DNA of 64,000 nt, from contig CAWEZE010000030.1 of assembly GCA_963813485.1 (NCBI GenBank), forward strand, positions 1 to 64,000. The letters run 5' to 3'. The translations under genes were made by a program, and so were the position numbers. Shown here one piece after another: positions 18,025 through 27,307 of the stretch (positions are counted from its first letter, which is position 1; each line of letters opens with the position of its first letter). This DNA comes from DASQUK01 sp963813485 (GTDB taxonomy: Bacteria > Actinomycetota > Acidimicrobiia > Acidimicrobiales > VFJN01). The notes under the pieces are model-generated. The model was not told where the DNA came from and made no database searches. It saw only the letters and a list, made by a program, of their open reading frames with translations.

Positions 18025-18827
18025 TGGGCTTCCTCGACGGGTTCAAGGTCACATTCCACAAGCTGTTCGAGGAGCGGCTCACCAAGGACTACGTGAAGGA
18101 CAAAGGCGGCAAGCGCGTCAAACCCATCCGCCTCCACGGGCGGCACGTCCTCAATCGCTACGAGGACGGCATGGAGAAGTGCATCGGGTGCGAGCTGTGC
18201 GCCGGTGTGTGCCCCGCCCGCTGCATCTACGTGCGCGGCGCCGACAACCCGCCGGAGGATCCCGTCTCGCCCGGTGAGCGCTACGGCTACATCTACGAGA
18301 TCAACTACCTGCGCTGCATCCACTGCGACCTGTGCGTGGAGGCGTGCCCCACCGAGGCGATCACCGAGACGAAGCTGTTCGAGTTCAGCTTCAGCAACCG
18401 CCAGGACGCCATCTACACCAGGGCCGAGCTGTTGGTCGACGACGACGGCAAGCCGCGGCAGCTCCCCTGGGAGGACTGGACGGACGCCGACGAGGTCGTG
18501 CCCCACACCTCGGCCTGGGTGCGGGCCACGTCCCCGTCGGGAGCGGCGGCCTACGAGGGCCGGGTCGCCTGGTCGGGCGAGCTCGGCTTCGGCGTCCGCC
18601 CCCCGGAGGTGGGCCAGTCACTACCGGAGAGCGAGGCCGACACCCACGAGGCCGACGTGATCCTCAGCCACCCGGGCGAGCCGGGCGGCCATCCGGTCGA
18701 CACGCCCATCGAGGACCTGGGCCACGTCGGCGAGGCTGCCGAAGGCCACGAGCGGGCGGAGGCTGACGCGCACGGCGAGGGTGACGCGCACGGCGAGGGT
18801 GACGCGCACGGCGAGGGCTCGCGGTGA
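18024..18827 (+). CDS. nuoI: NADH-quinone oxidoreductase subunit I (first complex), with His-rich C-terminal extension
   Basis: 267 residues carrying clusters N6a and N6b: C53, C56, C59, C63 and C98, C101, C104, C108. The conserved core ends near residue 140; typical NuoI proteins are 160-200 residues, so about 90 residues are an acidic, His-containing tail. The tail ends with three perfect copies of DAHGEG encoded by an 18-nt tandem repeat. Such His/Asp/Glu stretches may bind metal or be disordered. GTG 18024; the stop overlaps nuoJ (GTGA). Confidence 0.92.
   Translation: MGFLDGFKVTFHKLFEERLTKDYVKDKGGKRVKPIRLHGRHVLNRYEDGMEKCIGCELCAGVCPARCIYVRGADNPPEDPVSPGERYGYIYEINYLRCIHCDLCVEACPTEAITETKLFEFSFSNRQDAIYTRAELLVDDDGKPRQLPWEDWTDADEVVPHTSAWVRATSPSGAAAYEGRVAWSGELGFGVRPPEVGQSLPESEADTHEADVILSHPGEPGGHPVDTPIEDLGHVGEAAEGHERAEADAHGEGDAHGEGDAHGEGSR
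18765..18818 (+). repeat. 18-nt tandem repeat, three copies, in nuoI
   Basis: Three consecutive units beginning GACGCGCACGGCGAGGG at 18765, 18783 and 18801, differing only in the last base of the third copy. They encode DAHGEG three times at the C-terminus of NuoI. The near-identity at nucleotide level suggests recent expansion. Confidence 0.9.
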
Positions 18828-19507
18828 TCGAGCTCGTCGTGTTCGCGGTCGCGGGCGCCGCCTGCGTTGCCGGGGCGATTGGCGTCGTCGCCAGCAGCAA
18901 TCCGGTGCACGCCGCGCTGTCCCTCGTGGGGACGCTGTTCGGCATCGCCGTGCTGTTCGTTGCACAGGAGGCCAACTTCCTGGCCGCGGTGCAGGTCATC
19001 GTCTACGCCGGCGCCATCGTCGTCCTGTTCCTGTTCGTGATCATGCTGTTGGGTGTCGACCGGGCCGACAACCTGCGTGTGGAGCCGCTGGGCGGCGGTC
19101 AGCGCGTGACGGCCGCCGTGGTGGCCGCGGGGGTCCTGGGCATGGTGCTGGCCACCCTTGCCAGCACGGGGTGGGAGGCGACGGGGGCGGTAGGCGAGGT
19201 CGACGAGGCCGTTCCCGACATCAACCAGCTGGGGGAGGCGCTGTTCACCCGTTACCTGTACGCCTTCGAGATCACGTCCGTCCTGCTGGTGATCGCGGTG
19301 GTGGGCGCCGTGCTGCTCGCCCGGCGCGTGCGGCGGGAGGACGAGATCGTCGATCCAGGCCAGGCCGAGCGCGAGGCCGAGATCACCGAGCGGATCGCCA
19401 GGGCCGAGGCGCGCGCCGCCCACACCGACGGCGCGCGCAACGGCGCCACCGCGGACGACGTCGAGCCCGCGGCCGAGCCCGCTCCGGCCGAGGGGGTGAC
19501 GTCTTGA
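18824..19507 (+). CDS. nuoJ: NADH-quinone oxidoreductase subunit J (first complex)
   Basis: 227-residue membrane subunit with five helices. SSNPVHAALSLVGTLFGIAVLFV and VIVYAGAIVVLFLFVIMLLG (broken here only for length) are the diagnostic helices, the latter containing the pi-bulge region. A hydrophilic Ala/Glu-rich tail of about 65 residues follows the last helix. GTG 18824 overlaps the nuoI stop by 4 bp; the stop overlaps the nuoK TTG. Confidence 0.92.
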   Translation: MIELVVFAVAGAACVAGAIGVVASSNPVHAALSLVGTLFGIAVLFVAQEANFLAAVQVIVYAGAIVVLFLFVIMLLGVDRADNLRVEPLGGGQRVTAAVVAAGVLGMVLATLASTGWEATGAVGEVDEAVPDINQLGEALFTRYLYAFEITSVLLVIAVVGAVLLARRVRREDEIVDPGQAEREAEITERIARAEARAAHTDGARNGATADDVEPAAEPAPAEGVTS

Positions 19508-19821
19508 TCGCCGCCATCGAGGTCACGCCTGCGTGGTATCTGGTCCTCGGCGCGGCGCTGTTCTCGATCGGCACCTTCGGGCTGCTGATCCGCCGCAATC
19601 CACTGGTGATGTTCATGTGCATCGAGCTGATGCTGAACGCCGTGACCCTCACCTTCGTCACTTTCTCGCGCATGGTGCGCGACACAGGGGGACAGTCGAT
19701 CGTGGTGTTCGTTCTCGTGGTGGCCGCCGCCGAGGTCGTGGTGGGACTGGCCATCATCGTCGCCCTGCTGCGCAAGCGACCGGGCGCCACCGCCGACGAC
19801 GTCGCGATATTGGAGGGTTGA
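19504..19821 (+). CDS. nuoK: NADH-quinone oxidoreductase subunit K (first complex)
   Basis: 105 residues, three membrane helices. The conserved glutamates of the proton path are visible in CIELMLNAVTLTF and AAAEVVVGLAI. I place the start at TTG 19504, inside a TTGA overlap with the nuoJ stop; no ATG or GTG fits the frame there, and the resulting length is the usual one for the family. Confidence 0.92.
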   Translation: MIAAIEVTPAWYLVLGAALFSIGTFGLLIRRNPLVMFMCIELMLNAVTLTFVTFSRMVRDTGGQSIVVFVLVVAAAEVVVGLAIIVALLRKRPGATADDVAILEG

Positions 19822-19828
19822 ACCCGCC

Positions 19829-21784
19829 GTGCTCGACGCCGTCTGGTTGATCCCCGCGCTGCCGCTGGCCGGCTTCCTGATCCTGCTGTTCGCCGGAAGG
19901 CGCCTGGGCGAGCCCGCCGCCGGCTGGGTCGCGACGCTCATGTGCGCCGGCAGCTTCGTCGCCTCGGTGGTGGTGTTCGCCGGCCTGGTGGGCGAGAACG
20001 AGGAGGGCCGCCAGTTCACCCAGACGCTGTTCGAATGGGTGCCGTCGGGCGGGCTGCGGGTCGACATCGGGTTCCTGGCCGACCCGCTGTCGATCACCAT
20101 GGCGCTGTTCGTCACCGGGGTCAGCGCCCTCATCCACCTGTACGCGATCGGCTACATGCACGGCGACGCGGACTTCTCCAGGTTCTTCGTATACATGAAT
20201 CTGTTCGTCTTCTCGATGCTCATGCTGGTGCTGGGCAGCAACCTGTTGGTCACATTCCTGGGGTGGGAAGGCGTCGGCGCCTGCTCCTACTGGCTGATCT
20301 CGTTCTGGTTCTCGTCCGACGCCAACGCCACCGCCGGCAAGAAGGCCTTCATCGCCAACCGCATCGGGGACTGGGGCTTCTTGCTGGCGATGTTCCTGGC
20401 CTTCGCCACGGTGGGGACGCTCAATTACGAGGCGCTGTTCGCCGATGTCCCGACCATCGCGCCGGTCACGGCGACGGCGATCGGATTGCTGTTGTTCCTC
20501 GGCGCCGTCGGCAAGTCGGCGCAGATCCCGCTGTACATCTGGCTGCCCGACGCCATGGCCGGTCCCACGCCGGTGTCGGCCCTCATCCACGCCGCCACCA
20601 TGGTCACCGCCGGCGTGTTCCTCATGACCCGGGTCAATCCGATCCTGGGCGCCGGCTACGACTGGGTGCCCGACGTGATCGCGTGGATCGGGGTGATCAC
20701 AGCGTTCGTGGCCGCCACCATCGCCGTCGCCCAGAACGACATCAAGAAGGTGCTCGCTTACTCGACGGTGAGCCAGCTCGGCTACATGTTCCTCGCCGTC
20801 GGAGTCGGCGCCTATGTGGCTGCCATCTTCCACATGATCGCCCACGCGTTCTTCAAGGCCTTGCTGTTCCTCGGCGCCGGCTCGGTGATCCACGGGATGG
20901 ACGGCGAACAGGACATGCGCCGCATGGGCGGGCTGCGCAAGTTCATGCCGCTGACGGCGGCCACCTTCATCGTCGGCTGGCTGGCGATCGCCGGCGTGCC
21001 GCCGTTCGCGGGCTTCTGGTCGAAGGACGACATCCTGTTGTTCGCCTGGGGAAGCGGCGGCGCCGGTGGAAAGGCCCTCTGGGCCATCGGGCTCGTGACC
21101 GCGCTGCTCACGGGCTACTACATGAGCCGCCAGGTCTTCATGGTGTTCTTCGGCGAGCCCCGCTGGCGCGACGAGCCCGCACCGAGGCCGGCAAGTGTCG
21201 GGGCCGCGGCCAACGAGCTGGATGTGGAGGCCGATCAGCACGCACCCGGCGAACCCCACGAGTCCCCCTGGCTCATGACCGCCCCCCTGGTCGCGCTCGC
21301 GGTGCTCTCGATCATCGGAGGTGTGATCAACCTGCCGTTCAGCGACAGAGTCGACTTCCTCGAGGACTTCCTCCATCCGGTGTTGGGCGTGAACGAGGCG
21401 GAGATCGCCGTGTCCACCGGCGCCAAGGTCGCCTTGGCAGCGCTCGCGATCGGAGCGGGGCTGGTCGGCATTGCCGTGGCCGCGGCCGTCTACCTGCGTC
21501 ACCGGGTGCGAGCGATCGAGCCCGAGGTGCTGGCGCACGCCTGGTACTACGACGAGGAGGTGACCGCGTTCATGGGCGGGCCCGGCCGCAAGTCGTTCGA
21601 CGCCATCGCCTGGTTCGACGCCCACGTCATCGACGGCGCGGTGAACGGGGTGGCCGCGGTGGTCCGTGACCTCGGCGGACGACTGCGGTCCGTGCAGTCG
21701 GGATTCATCCGCTCGTATGCCTTGGGCGTGACCATCGGCGTGGTGGTCGTCCTCGGCTACTTCATCACGAGGGTGACGTTCTGA
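19829..21784 (+). CDS. nuoL: NADH-quinone oxidoreductase subunit L (first complex)
   Basis: 651-residue antiporter-like proton-pumping subunit at the distal end of the membrane arm. Conserved blocks: LVTFLGWEGVGACSYWLI, LPDAMAGPTPVSALIHAATMVTAG, AYSTVSQLGYMFLA and PPFAGFWSKDDIL. It ends with a long amphipathic region and a final anchoring helix, as in other NuoL proteins. GTG 19829. The stop overlaps the nuoM ATG (TGATG). Intact, in contrast to the copy in the second operon. Confidence 0.95.
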   Translation: MLDAVWLIPALPLAGFLILLFAGRRLGEPAAGWVATLMCAGSFVASVVVFAGLVGENEEGRQFTQTLFEWVPSGGLRVDIGFLADPLSITMALFVTGVSALIHLYAIGYMHGDADFSRFFVYMNLFVFSMLMLVLGSNLLVTFLGWEGVGACSYWLISFWFSSDANATAGKKAFIANRIGDWGFLLAMFLAFATVGTLNYEALFADVPTIAPVTATAIGLLLFLGAVGKSAQIPLYIWLPDAMAGPTPVSALIHAATMVTAGVFLMTRVNPILGAGYDWVPDVIAWIGVITAFVAATIAVAQNDIKKVLAYSTVSQLGYMFLAVGVGAYVAAIFHMIAHAFFKALLFLGAGSVIHGMDGEQDMRRMGGLRKFMPLTAATFIVGWLAIAGVPPFAGFWSKDDILLFAWGSGGAGGKALWAIGLVTALLTGYYMSRQVFMVFFGEPRWRDEPAPRPASVGAAANELDVEADQHAPGEPHESPWLMTAPLVALAVLSIIGGVINLPFSDRVDFLEDFLHPVLGVNEAEIAVSTGAKVALAALAIGAGLVGIAVAAAVYLRHRVRAIEPEVLAHAWYYDEEVTAFMGGPGRKSFDAIAWFDAHVIDGAVNGVAAVVRDLGGRLRSVQSGFIRSYALGVTIGVVVVLGYFITRVTF

Positions 21785-23514
21785 TGGGCCCGATGGTGTT
21801 CGCCCAGGAGGGGGCGCCCAACTTTCCGGTCCTGACCGCCCTGGTGTTGGTGCCGGCGGTGGGCGCGGTGGCGGTTGCCTTGATCCCCCGCGCCCGGGCC
21901 GAGCTGCACCGGGGGGTGGCGCTGCTGTTCTCGTCGGGCGCCGGGGCGCTGGCGATTTACGTGCTGGCGGCGTTCGACAAGAACGACGCCGGGATGCAGT
22001 TCGAGACCAACCGCTCCTGGGTCGCCGACTTCGGGATCTCCTGGCACCTGGGGGTCGACGGCATCTCGCTGTTCCTCGTCGTGCTCACGGGGGTGCTGTT
22101 CCCGCTCGCGCTGCTGGGGTCGACACCGTCGCACGACGCCAAGCCCTATTACGCGTGGCTGCTGCTGCTCGAGGCCGGCTGCCTGGGCGTGTTCGTGGCG
22201 CTCGATCTCTTCCTGTTCTTCGTGATGTTCGAGATCGTGCTGGTGCCGATGTACTTCCTCATCGGCGGCTGGGGCTACGCGCGGCGGGTGTACGCCGCCG
22301 TCAAGTTCTTCCTGTTCACGATGTTCGGATCGGCGTTGATGCTCGTCGGCATCGTCGCCCTCGCCTACCTCAACCGCGACGCTGTCGAGGACCAGAACCG
22401 CGCCGAGGCCGCCGAGCTGCTGGCCGAGCAGGGGGACCAGCAGGCGGTCCCGCCGGCCGTGCAGCAACGGGTCGACGAGCTGCAGGCCGACGTGCCGCTG
22501 AGCTTCGACCTGGTCGAGATCGCCGAGGGCCGGACCGTGACCGACGACTCCAGCGGCGCCAACCCGTTCGATTGGACGGCGGCCCGTTGGCTCTTCCTGG
22601 CCTTCGCCCTGGCGTTCGCGGTCAAGGTGCCGCTGTTCCCGCTCCACACCTGGCTTCCCGACGCGCACACCGAGGCACCCACGGCGGGATCGGTGATCCT
22701 GGCCGGGGTGCTGTTGAAGCTGGGCACCTACGGCTTGCTGCGCTTCGGGCTCTACCTGTTCCCCGATGCCGCGTCCTTCTTCGCGCCGGCGCTCGTGACG
22801 CTGGGGGTGATCGGCATCGTCTACGGCGCCATCGTCGCCACCATGCAGCGGGATCTGAAGCGGCTGGTGGCCTACTCGTCGGTGGCCCACCTCGGCTTCA
22901 TCGTGCTCGGCACCTTCGCCATCACCACCCAGGGGCTGCAGGGCGGCCTGATCCAGAGCGTCAACCACGGGCTCTCGACCGGCGCCTTGTTCCTGCTGGT
23001 CGGCATGATCTCCGAGCGGCGGCACACCCGCGAGATCGTCGCCCTCAAGGGGTTGCAGAAGGCGGCACCGATCTTCGCCGCGGTCTTCACGGTGGTGATG
23101 ATGTCGTCGATCGGGCTGCCGGGGCTCAACGGGTTCGTGGGCGAGTTCCTGGTGCTGGTCGGCTCGTTCCTCACCCGGCGATGGTGGGCCGTCGTCGCCA
23201 CCACAGGCGTCATCCTCGCCGCCCTGTACCTGCTGTGGGCGTACCAGCGCGTGTTCCACGGCGAACCGGACGACGACAACCGCCACTTCCCGGAGATGAA
23301 CTGGCGCGAGGGACTGGTGATGGCGCCACTCCTGGCGCTGATCGTTTTCCTGGGCATCTATCCGAAGCCGGTGCTGGAACGGATGCAACCCTCCGTTGAC
23401 CGCCTGATCGACCACGTCGAGGCCAACAGCGACTACACCGAGCCGCCGGTCGCGACCGAGGGACCGGCCGTGTCCGCCGGCGATGAGGCCAGGGACGAGG
23501 AGGCCGGCGGGTGA
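21784..23514 (+). CDS. nuoM: NADH-quinone oxidoreductase subunit M (first complex)
   Basis: 576-residue antiporter-like subunit. Blocks FFVMFEIVLVPMYFLIGGWG, LHTWLPDAHTEAPTAGSVIL and AYSSVAHLGFIVLG are typical of NuoM. Compared with the copy in the second operon it carries an insertion of about 60 hydrophilic residues (rich in Glu/Gln/Ala, near 200-260) between helices, which may extend on one face of the membrane. The stop overlaps the nuoN GTG. Confidence 0.95.
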   Translation: MGPMVFAQEGAPNFPVLTALVLVPAVGAVAVALIPRARAELHRGVALLFSSGAGALAIYVLAAFDKNDAGMQFETNRSWVADFGISWHLGVDGISLFLVVLTGVLFPLALLGSTPSHDAKPYYAWLLLLEAGCLGVFVALDLFLFFVMFEIVLVPMYFLIGGWGYARRVYAAVKFFLFTMFGSALMLVGIVALAYLNRDAVEDQNRAEAAELLAEQGDQQAVPPAVQQRVDELQADVPLSFDLVEIAEGRTVTDDSSGANPFDWTAARWLFLAFALAFAVKVPLFPLHTWLPDAHTEAPTAGSVILAGVLLKLGTYGLLRFGLYLFPDAASFFAPALVTLGVIGIVYGAIVATMQRDLKRLVAYSSVAHLGFIVLGTFAITTQGLQGGLIQSVNHGLSTGALFLLVGMISERRHTREIVALKGLQKAAPIFAAVFTVVMMSSIGLPGLNGFVGEFLVLVGSFLTRRWWAVVATTGVILAALYLLWAYQRVFHGEPDDDNRHFPEMNWREGLVMAPLLALIVFLGIYPKPVLERMQPSVDRLIDHVEANSDYTEPPVATEGPAVSAGDEARDEEAGG

Positions 23515-25070
23515 TCGGCATCCTGGGATCGCTGAGCCAGCCCCTGCCGGTCGATCCGGTTCCGATCGAGCGGCCCGGTGTCGACTGGGGCGCCGTCGCC
23601 CCCATGCTGGTGCTGGTTGGCGGCGCGCTGGCGCTGATGCTGGTGTCGTCGTTCGTGCGAAGCCGCCGCGCGACGGTCGGCTACACCATCTTCACCTGCC
23701 TGGTGGCGCTGGGAGCGATTGGCGCCGCCATCCCGCTGTGGCTCGAGGTCAACGACGACGAGCGGGGACCCTTCTCGACGCTCGCCGGCTCGGTCGGCGT
23801 CGACGGGTTCTCCACCTTCGTGACGTTCCTGCTCGGCGCGGCCGTGGTGCTGGCGGCACTGTTCATCGACGACTACCTGCGGCGCGAGGGGCTGGAGGGC
23901 GTCGAGGCCTATGTGCTGTTGCTGCTGTCGGCCACCGGCGGCGTGATCATGGCCCACGCCAACGACCTGATCGTGCTCTTCCTCGGCCTCGAGGTCCTGT
24001 CGATGGCCGCCTACGTGATGGCCGCGATGCACCGGCGGCGAGTGACGTCACAGGAAGCGGGCATGAAGTACTTCGTCCTCGGCGCGTTCTCGTCGGCGTT
24101 CTTCCTCTATGGCATCGCCATGATCTACGGCGGCACCGGGACGACCAACCTGGTGACGATCCTCGAGACGTTCAGCACCAGTGCCCTCACCGACGACGGG
24201 TTGATCCTCGCCGGGCTGGCGCTGCTTCTGGTGGGGCTGGGGTTCAAGGTGGCGGCGGTGCCGTTCCATTTCTGGACGCCCGACGTCTACCAGGGCGCGC
24301 CGTCTCCGATGGTGGCGTGGATGGCGTCGGGGGTGAAGGTGGCGGGCTTCGCCGGCCTCATGCGTGTGTTCGACGTTGCCTTCACCGCCTACGCGGTCGA
24401 CTGGCAGCCGCTGATCGCCGGCGTCGCCGTGGCGACAATGCTGGTCGGTGCGGTCCTCGCGGTCGTCCAGACCGATGTCAAGCGCATGATGGCGTACAGC
24501 TCCATCTCGCACGCCGGGTTCGTATTGGTCGGCGTGCAGGCCGCCACCGACAAGGGGGTCGAGGCGGCGCTGTTCTACCTGGCGACGTATGTGTTCCTGG
24601 TGGCCGGCACCTTCGGGATCATCACGCTGGTGGGACGCCGAGGCGACAGTCACCACAGCCTCGACGACTACCGCGGCCTGGCCCGGGCGCGTCCGGTGCT
24701 GGCCCTGGTGCTGGCCCTGTTCCTGTTCGCCCAGGCCGGGGTGCCGTTCACGTCGGGCTTCTTCGCCAAGTTCTACGTGATCAATGCCGCGGTCGACGCG
24801 GGGTCGACCTGGCTCGCGTCCGTGGCCATGCTCAGCACCGTGATCGCCGCCTTCATCTACCTGCGGATCGCAGTCAACATGTACATGTCCGAGCCAGCCG
24901 AGGCAACGGGAGGGGGAGAAGGGTCGGGCGCCCCGCGGATAGCCGTCCCTGCCGGTGCCGCCATCGCCCTGACCGCGTGTGTGATCGTCACGATCGGCGC
25001 CGGTCTCTGGCCCGGCTCGATCGCCGACCTCGCCCGCGACGCCGTTCCGGTCCTCGCGACGTTCGGCTGA
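23511..25070 (+). CDS. nuoN: NADH-quinone oxidoreductase subunit N (first complex)
   Basis: 519-residue antiporter-like subunit closing the 14-gene operon. Conserved segments: LFLGLEVLSMAAYVMAAM, VPFHFWTPDVYQGAPSPM, AYSSISHAGFVLVG and AQAGVPFTSGFFAKFYVI. GTG 23511 overlaps nuoM by 4 bp (GTGA). A hairpin resembling a terminator follows 23 bp after the stop. Confidence 0.95.
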   Translation: MIGILGSLSQPLPVDPVPIERPGVDWGAVAPMLVLVGGALALMLVSSFVRSRRATVGYTIFTCLVALGAIGAAIPLWLEVNDDERGPFSTLAGSVGVDGFSTFVTFLLGAAVVLAALFIDDYLRREGLEGVEAYVLLLLSATGGVIMAHANDLIVLFLGLEVLSMAAYVMAAMHRRRVTSQEAGMKYFVLGAFSSAFFLYGIAMIYGGTGTTNLVTILETFSTSALTDDGLILAGLALLLVGLGFKVAAVPFHFWTPDVYQGAPSPMVAWMASGVKVAGFAGLMRVFDVAFTAYAVDWQPLIAGVAVATMLVGAVLAVVQTDVKRMMAYSSISHAGFVLVGVQAATDKGVEAALFYLATYVFLVAGTFGIITLVGRRGDSHHSLDDYRGLARARPVLALVLALFLFAQAGVPFTSGFFAKFYVINAAVDAGSTWLASVAMLSTVIAAFIYLRIAVNMYMSEPAEATGGGEGSGAPRIAVPAGAAIALTACVIVTIGAGLWPGSIADLARDAVPVLATFG

Positions 25071-25092
25071 GCCATCGAGGTCGGCGTTTCGA

Positions 25093-25135
25093 GGCGCCAC
25101 GGGTCCCGATGACCTTCGGGCCCGTGGGGTGGCGC
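25093..25135 (+). terminator. GC-rich hairpin after the first nuo operon
   Basis: GCGCCAC (25094-25100) can pair with GTGGCGC (25129-25135). Inside it ACGGG-T-CCCGA pairs with TCGGGCCCGT around a 6-nt loop, with one bulged base. There is no T run, as is common for actinobacterial terminators. It separates nuoN from the sigma factor region. Confidence 0.55.
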
Positions 25136-25509
25136 AATCGGGGGTCGGGGGTGTGGTGGAATGCCAGTGAGCGGAAACGCCGCCATTCGCCATGCCGAGG
25201 AACACATCCGTCACCGACAATCGCCTGATGCGACGGTCGCAACAGGGTGACCGGCGGGCGTTTCGCGCGCTCTTGAGCCGCTATGACTGGCGATTGCGGG
25301 GTCTCGCCCACGCACTGTTGCTCGATCCCGCGCGGGTAGACGCCGTGCTCCGGGTCGCCTACGTCAGGGCGTGGCGCGAGGTCGTCCGCATCGACCCCCG
25401 CGAGGATGCGGCGGCCTGGCTCTACCGCGTGGTCTACAACGCCTGCATCGACGGGCTCCGGCGCGAGAGCACCCGCATTGGTGCCGCGCCACCGACAGCG
25501 GCCGGTATG

Positions 25510-25680
25510 GCGGACTGCGGCGGAAGCGGCGGACTCGACGGACTCGGCCGATGCGGTGGACGCAGCGGAAGCGGCGGAAGCGGCGGAAGCGGCCGATGCG
25601 GTGAATGCGGTGGATGTCGGCGGAAGCAGCCGATGCGGTGGATGTGGTGGACGCGAGTGGATGTGGTTGACCGATGCCGG
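25510..25680 (+). repeat. Imperfect GC-rich short-period repeats in the sigma factor linker
   Basis: Blocks of GCGGAAGCG, GGCCGATGCGGTG and GATGTGGTGGACG recur at irregular 3-9-nt periods. Depending on frame they encode AEAAEAADAV, DAVDVVDAS or Gly/Cys/Trp-rich peptide; only the Ala/Asp/Val frames look protein-like. The stretch is prone to slippage and to assembly or sequencing error, which explains the frame loss. Confidence 0.7.
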
Positions 25681-26030
25681 TGGATGTGGCGGCGGATCCT
25701 CCGGTGGAGCCCACGGCCGCAGGCGGCAACGGGGCCGCGCCCGCCGCGACGGGCGGGCGTCAGACGCGGCTGATCGAGGCATTGGCGGGTTTGGCGCCGG
25801 CGGACCGCATCGCGCTGGTCCTGGTCGATCGCGAGGGGTTCGCTCCCGAGGCGGCAGCCCGCATCCTCGGCCTCACTCCCGACGTGGTGGAGGCGCGGCT
25901 TTCCGGCGCCCGGGCCCGGTTCACGCATCAGCTCGCCGACGTCGTCGCGGCGGCGCCTCCGCCCACCGAGGAGGCGGAGCCACCGCCCGATCCGGCAGAG
26001 ACCCAGGCCGACGAGACGGACGCCGCCGAA

Positions 26031-26092
26031 GAACCACAGGCGCCGTCAAGGAACCACAGGCGCCGTCCGAGGAACCACAGGCGCCGTCCGAG
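26031..26092 (+). repeat. 21-nt tandem repeat encoding EPQAPSE, first copy one base short
   Basis: Three copies of a unit starting GAACCACAGGCGCCGTC: 26031-26050 (20 nt), 26051-26071 (21 nt) and 26072-26092 (21 nt). The first copy lacks one base, which is exactly where the sigma factor tail changes frame. The acidic repeats form the linker at the C-terminus of the sigma factor. Confidence 0.85.
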
Positions 26093-26239
26093 GAACCGAC
26101 GGTCGAGCTCGACGACGCCACGTCGGCCGACCCGGCGGACACAAAGGTCGCGAGCCCGAGCGCCGCCGGCGCGATCCCCGAACGGGTCCAGCGGGGCGGC
26201 CAGCACCAACGGCTCGGACGAGGGCGGGGGCGGCGCGTC

Positions 26240-27229
26240 GTGACACCGCCGGCCACCAGCGGAGACGGCGACGGCCACGGCCCCATCGACCCCGCCGGTC
26301 CGACGGTCGCAACCGGTCGAGTGAACCCCGTGACCGTCGCCCTGCGAGAGCTCGCCCCGCCCGAGCACACGCCGAGCTTCTGGGACGACCTCGACCGTCG
26401 CCTGGCCGACGAGCCCCAGCTCCGCCTCGCGCCCCGCGCCGCCATCAGGCCCATCACCCAGCCGCCTCCCGTCATCGACGACCGCAAGCTTGCGGAGCAC
26501 CTCGCCGGTCCCCGGCCACGGGTGGGCGGCATGCGGCCGCTGCGCTTCCTCGCCTGGGGCATGGCCATAGGTGTGACCGCGTTGCTGATCGCCGCCGCCT
26601 TGTACGAACCCGACGACGAGACCAGCGCGGACGATGCCGCCGACACCGCCACCACATCGGCGCCCGCGGCTTCGGGCCAGTCGACGACCACGACGGCGCC
26701 GCCAACCACGACCACCGCGCCCGGAGCCGTCGATGCCTCGGCTCCGCTGGCGCCCGACGGCGTCGGGCCGCTGCGGATCAACACGTCGTTCCGCGACCTG
26801 CAGGCGGCCGGCGTCGCCCTCACCGTCGATCAGGCGACCTTCGAGGGCTCGGGGGGCTACTGCTACGACGCGCGGGTCACCGGCGCACTCGACCTCCTGC
26901 TCCGCTTCCGCAGCCCGCTGCCCGACGAGGGTGTCGCCGATCCGGCGGACGGCGTGCTCGTCGCCGTCGGCATCGACTCGGGGTTGCCCACGACCCGGAC
27001 CAGCAACGGGGGCATCGGTCTGGGCGCGCCCCAGGACCAGGTGCTCGCCACGTACGCCGGGAACCTCGAGGACCACAGCCACCCGTACACACCCGGCGGT
27101 CACGTCTTCATCGCCCCGGCGGCGCAGGAGACGGGCCTGGCCATCGCCTACATGACCGACGGATCCACCGTGAATCAGATCACCGTCGGCGCCCACGACG
27201 TCGTCCGCTACGTGGACGGATGCTCGTGA
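26240..27229 (+). CDS. Single-pass membrane protein, possible anti-sigma partner
   Basis: 329 residues from GTG 26240, which overlaps the sigma factor stop by 4 bp. A cytoplasmic N-terminal part contains ALRELAPPEHTPSFWDDLDR; one membrane helix (about residues 100-118, RFLAWGMAIGVTALLIAAAL) follows, then a Thr/Pro-rich linker and an extracellular domain of about 180 residues ending VVRYVDGCS. No zinc-binding HxxxCxxC motif of classical ZAS anti-sigma factors is seen. The pairing with a sigma factor and the topology suggest an anti-sigma or sensor role, but no family is firmly recognised. Confidence 0.6.
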   Translation: MTPPATSGDGDGHGPIDPAGPTVATGRVNPVTVALRELAPPEHTPSFWDDLDRRLADEPQLRLAPRAAIRPITQPPPVIDDRKLAEHLAGPRPRVGGMRPLRFLAWGMAIGVTALLIAAALYEPDDETSADDAADTATTSAPAASGQSTTTTAPPTTTTAPGAVDASAPLAPDGVGPLRINTSFRDLQAAGVALTVDQATFEGSGGYCYDARVTGALDLLLRFRSPLPDEGVADPADGVLVAVGIDSGLPTTRTSNGGIGLGAPQDQVLATYAGNLEDHSHPYTPGGHVFIAPAAQETGLAIAYMTDGSTVNQITVGAHDVVRYVDGCS

Positions 27230-27307
27230 CGATTGAGCCCTGAACCCGCAGGTAGAGCGGCGGAAGTCCTGGTGGGGGCGGCTTTGGCCCCTCGTGCAAA
27301 CGGTCAC

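Larger units (their letters stand above)
25192..26243 (+). pseudogene. ECF-type RNA polymerase sigma factor, broken by several frame changes
   Basis: Region 2 reads from ATG 25192: DNRLMRRSQQGDRRAFRALL, then AYVRAWREVVRIDPREDAAA and WLYRVVYNACIDGLRRES. The frame is lost in an Ala/Asp/Val low-complexity stretch (25510-25680) where three frames alternate. Region 4 reads in another frame from about 25,770 (LIEALAGLAPADRIALVLVD, EGFAPEAAARILGLTPDVVE), then an acidic tail with EPQAPSE repeats shifts frame twice more before TGA 26241-26243. That stop overlaps the next GTG (GTGA), so the gene was meant to be translated to here. At least four indels are needed; sequence error in repeats or true decay are both possible. 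Confidence 0.65.

Noticed and set aside
25406..27229. One 607-codon protein from the sigma region to the membrane protein
   Set aside because: The frame crosses sigma region 4, which is encoded in another frame, and the membrane protein has its own GTG overlapping the sigma stop.
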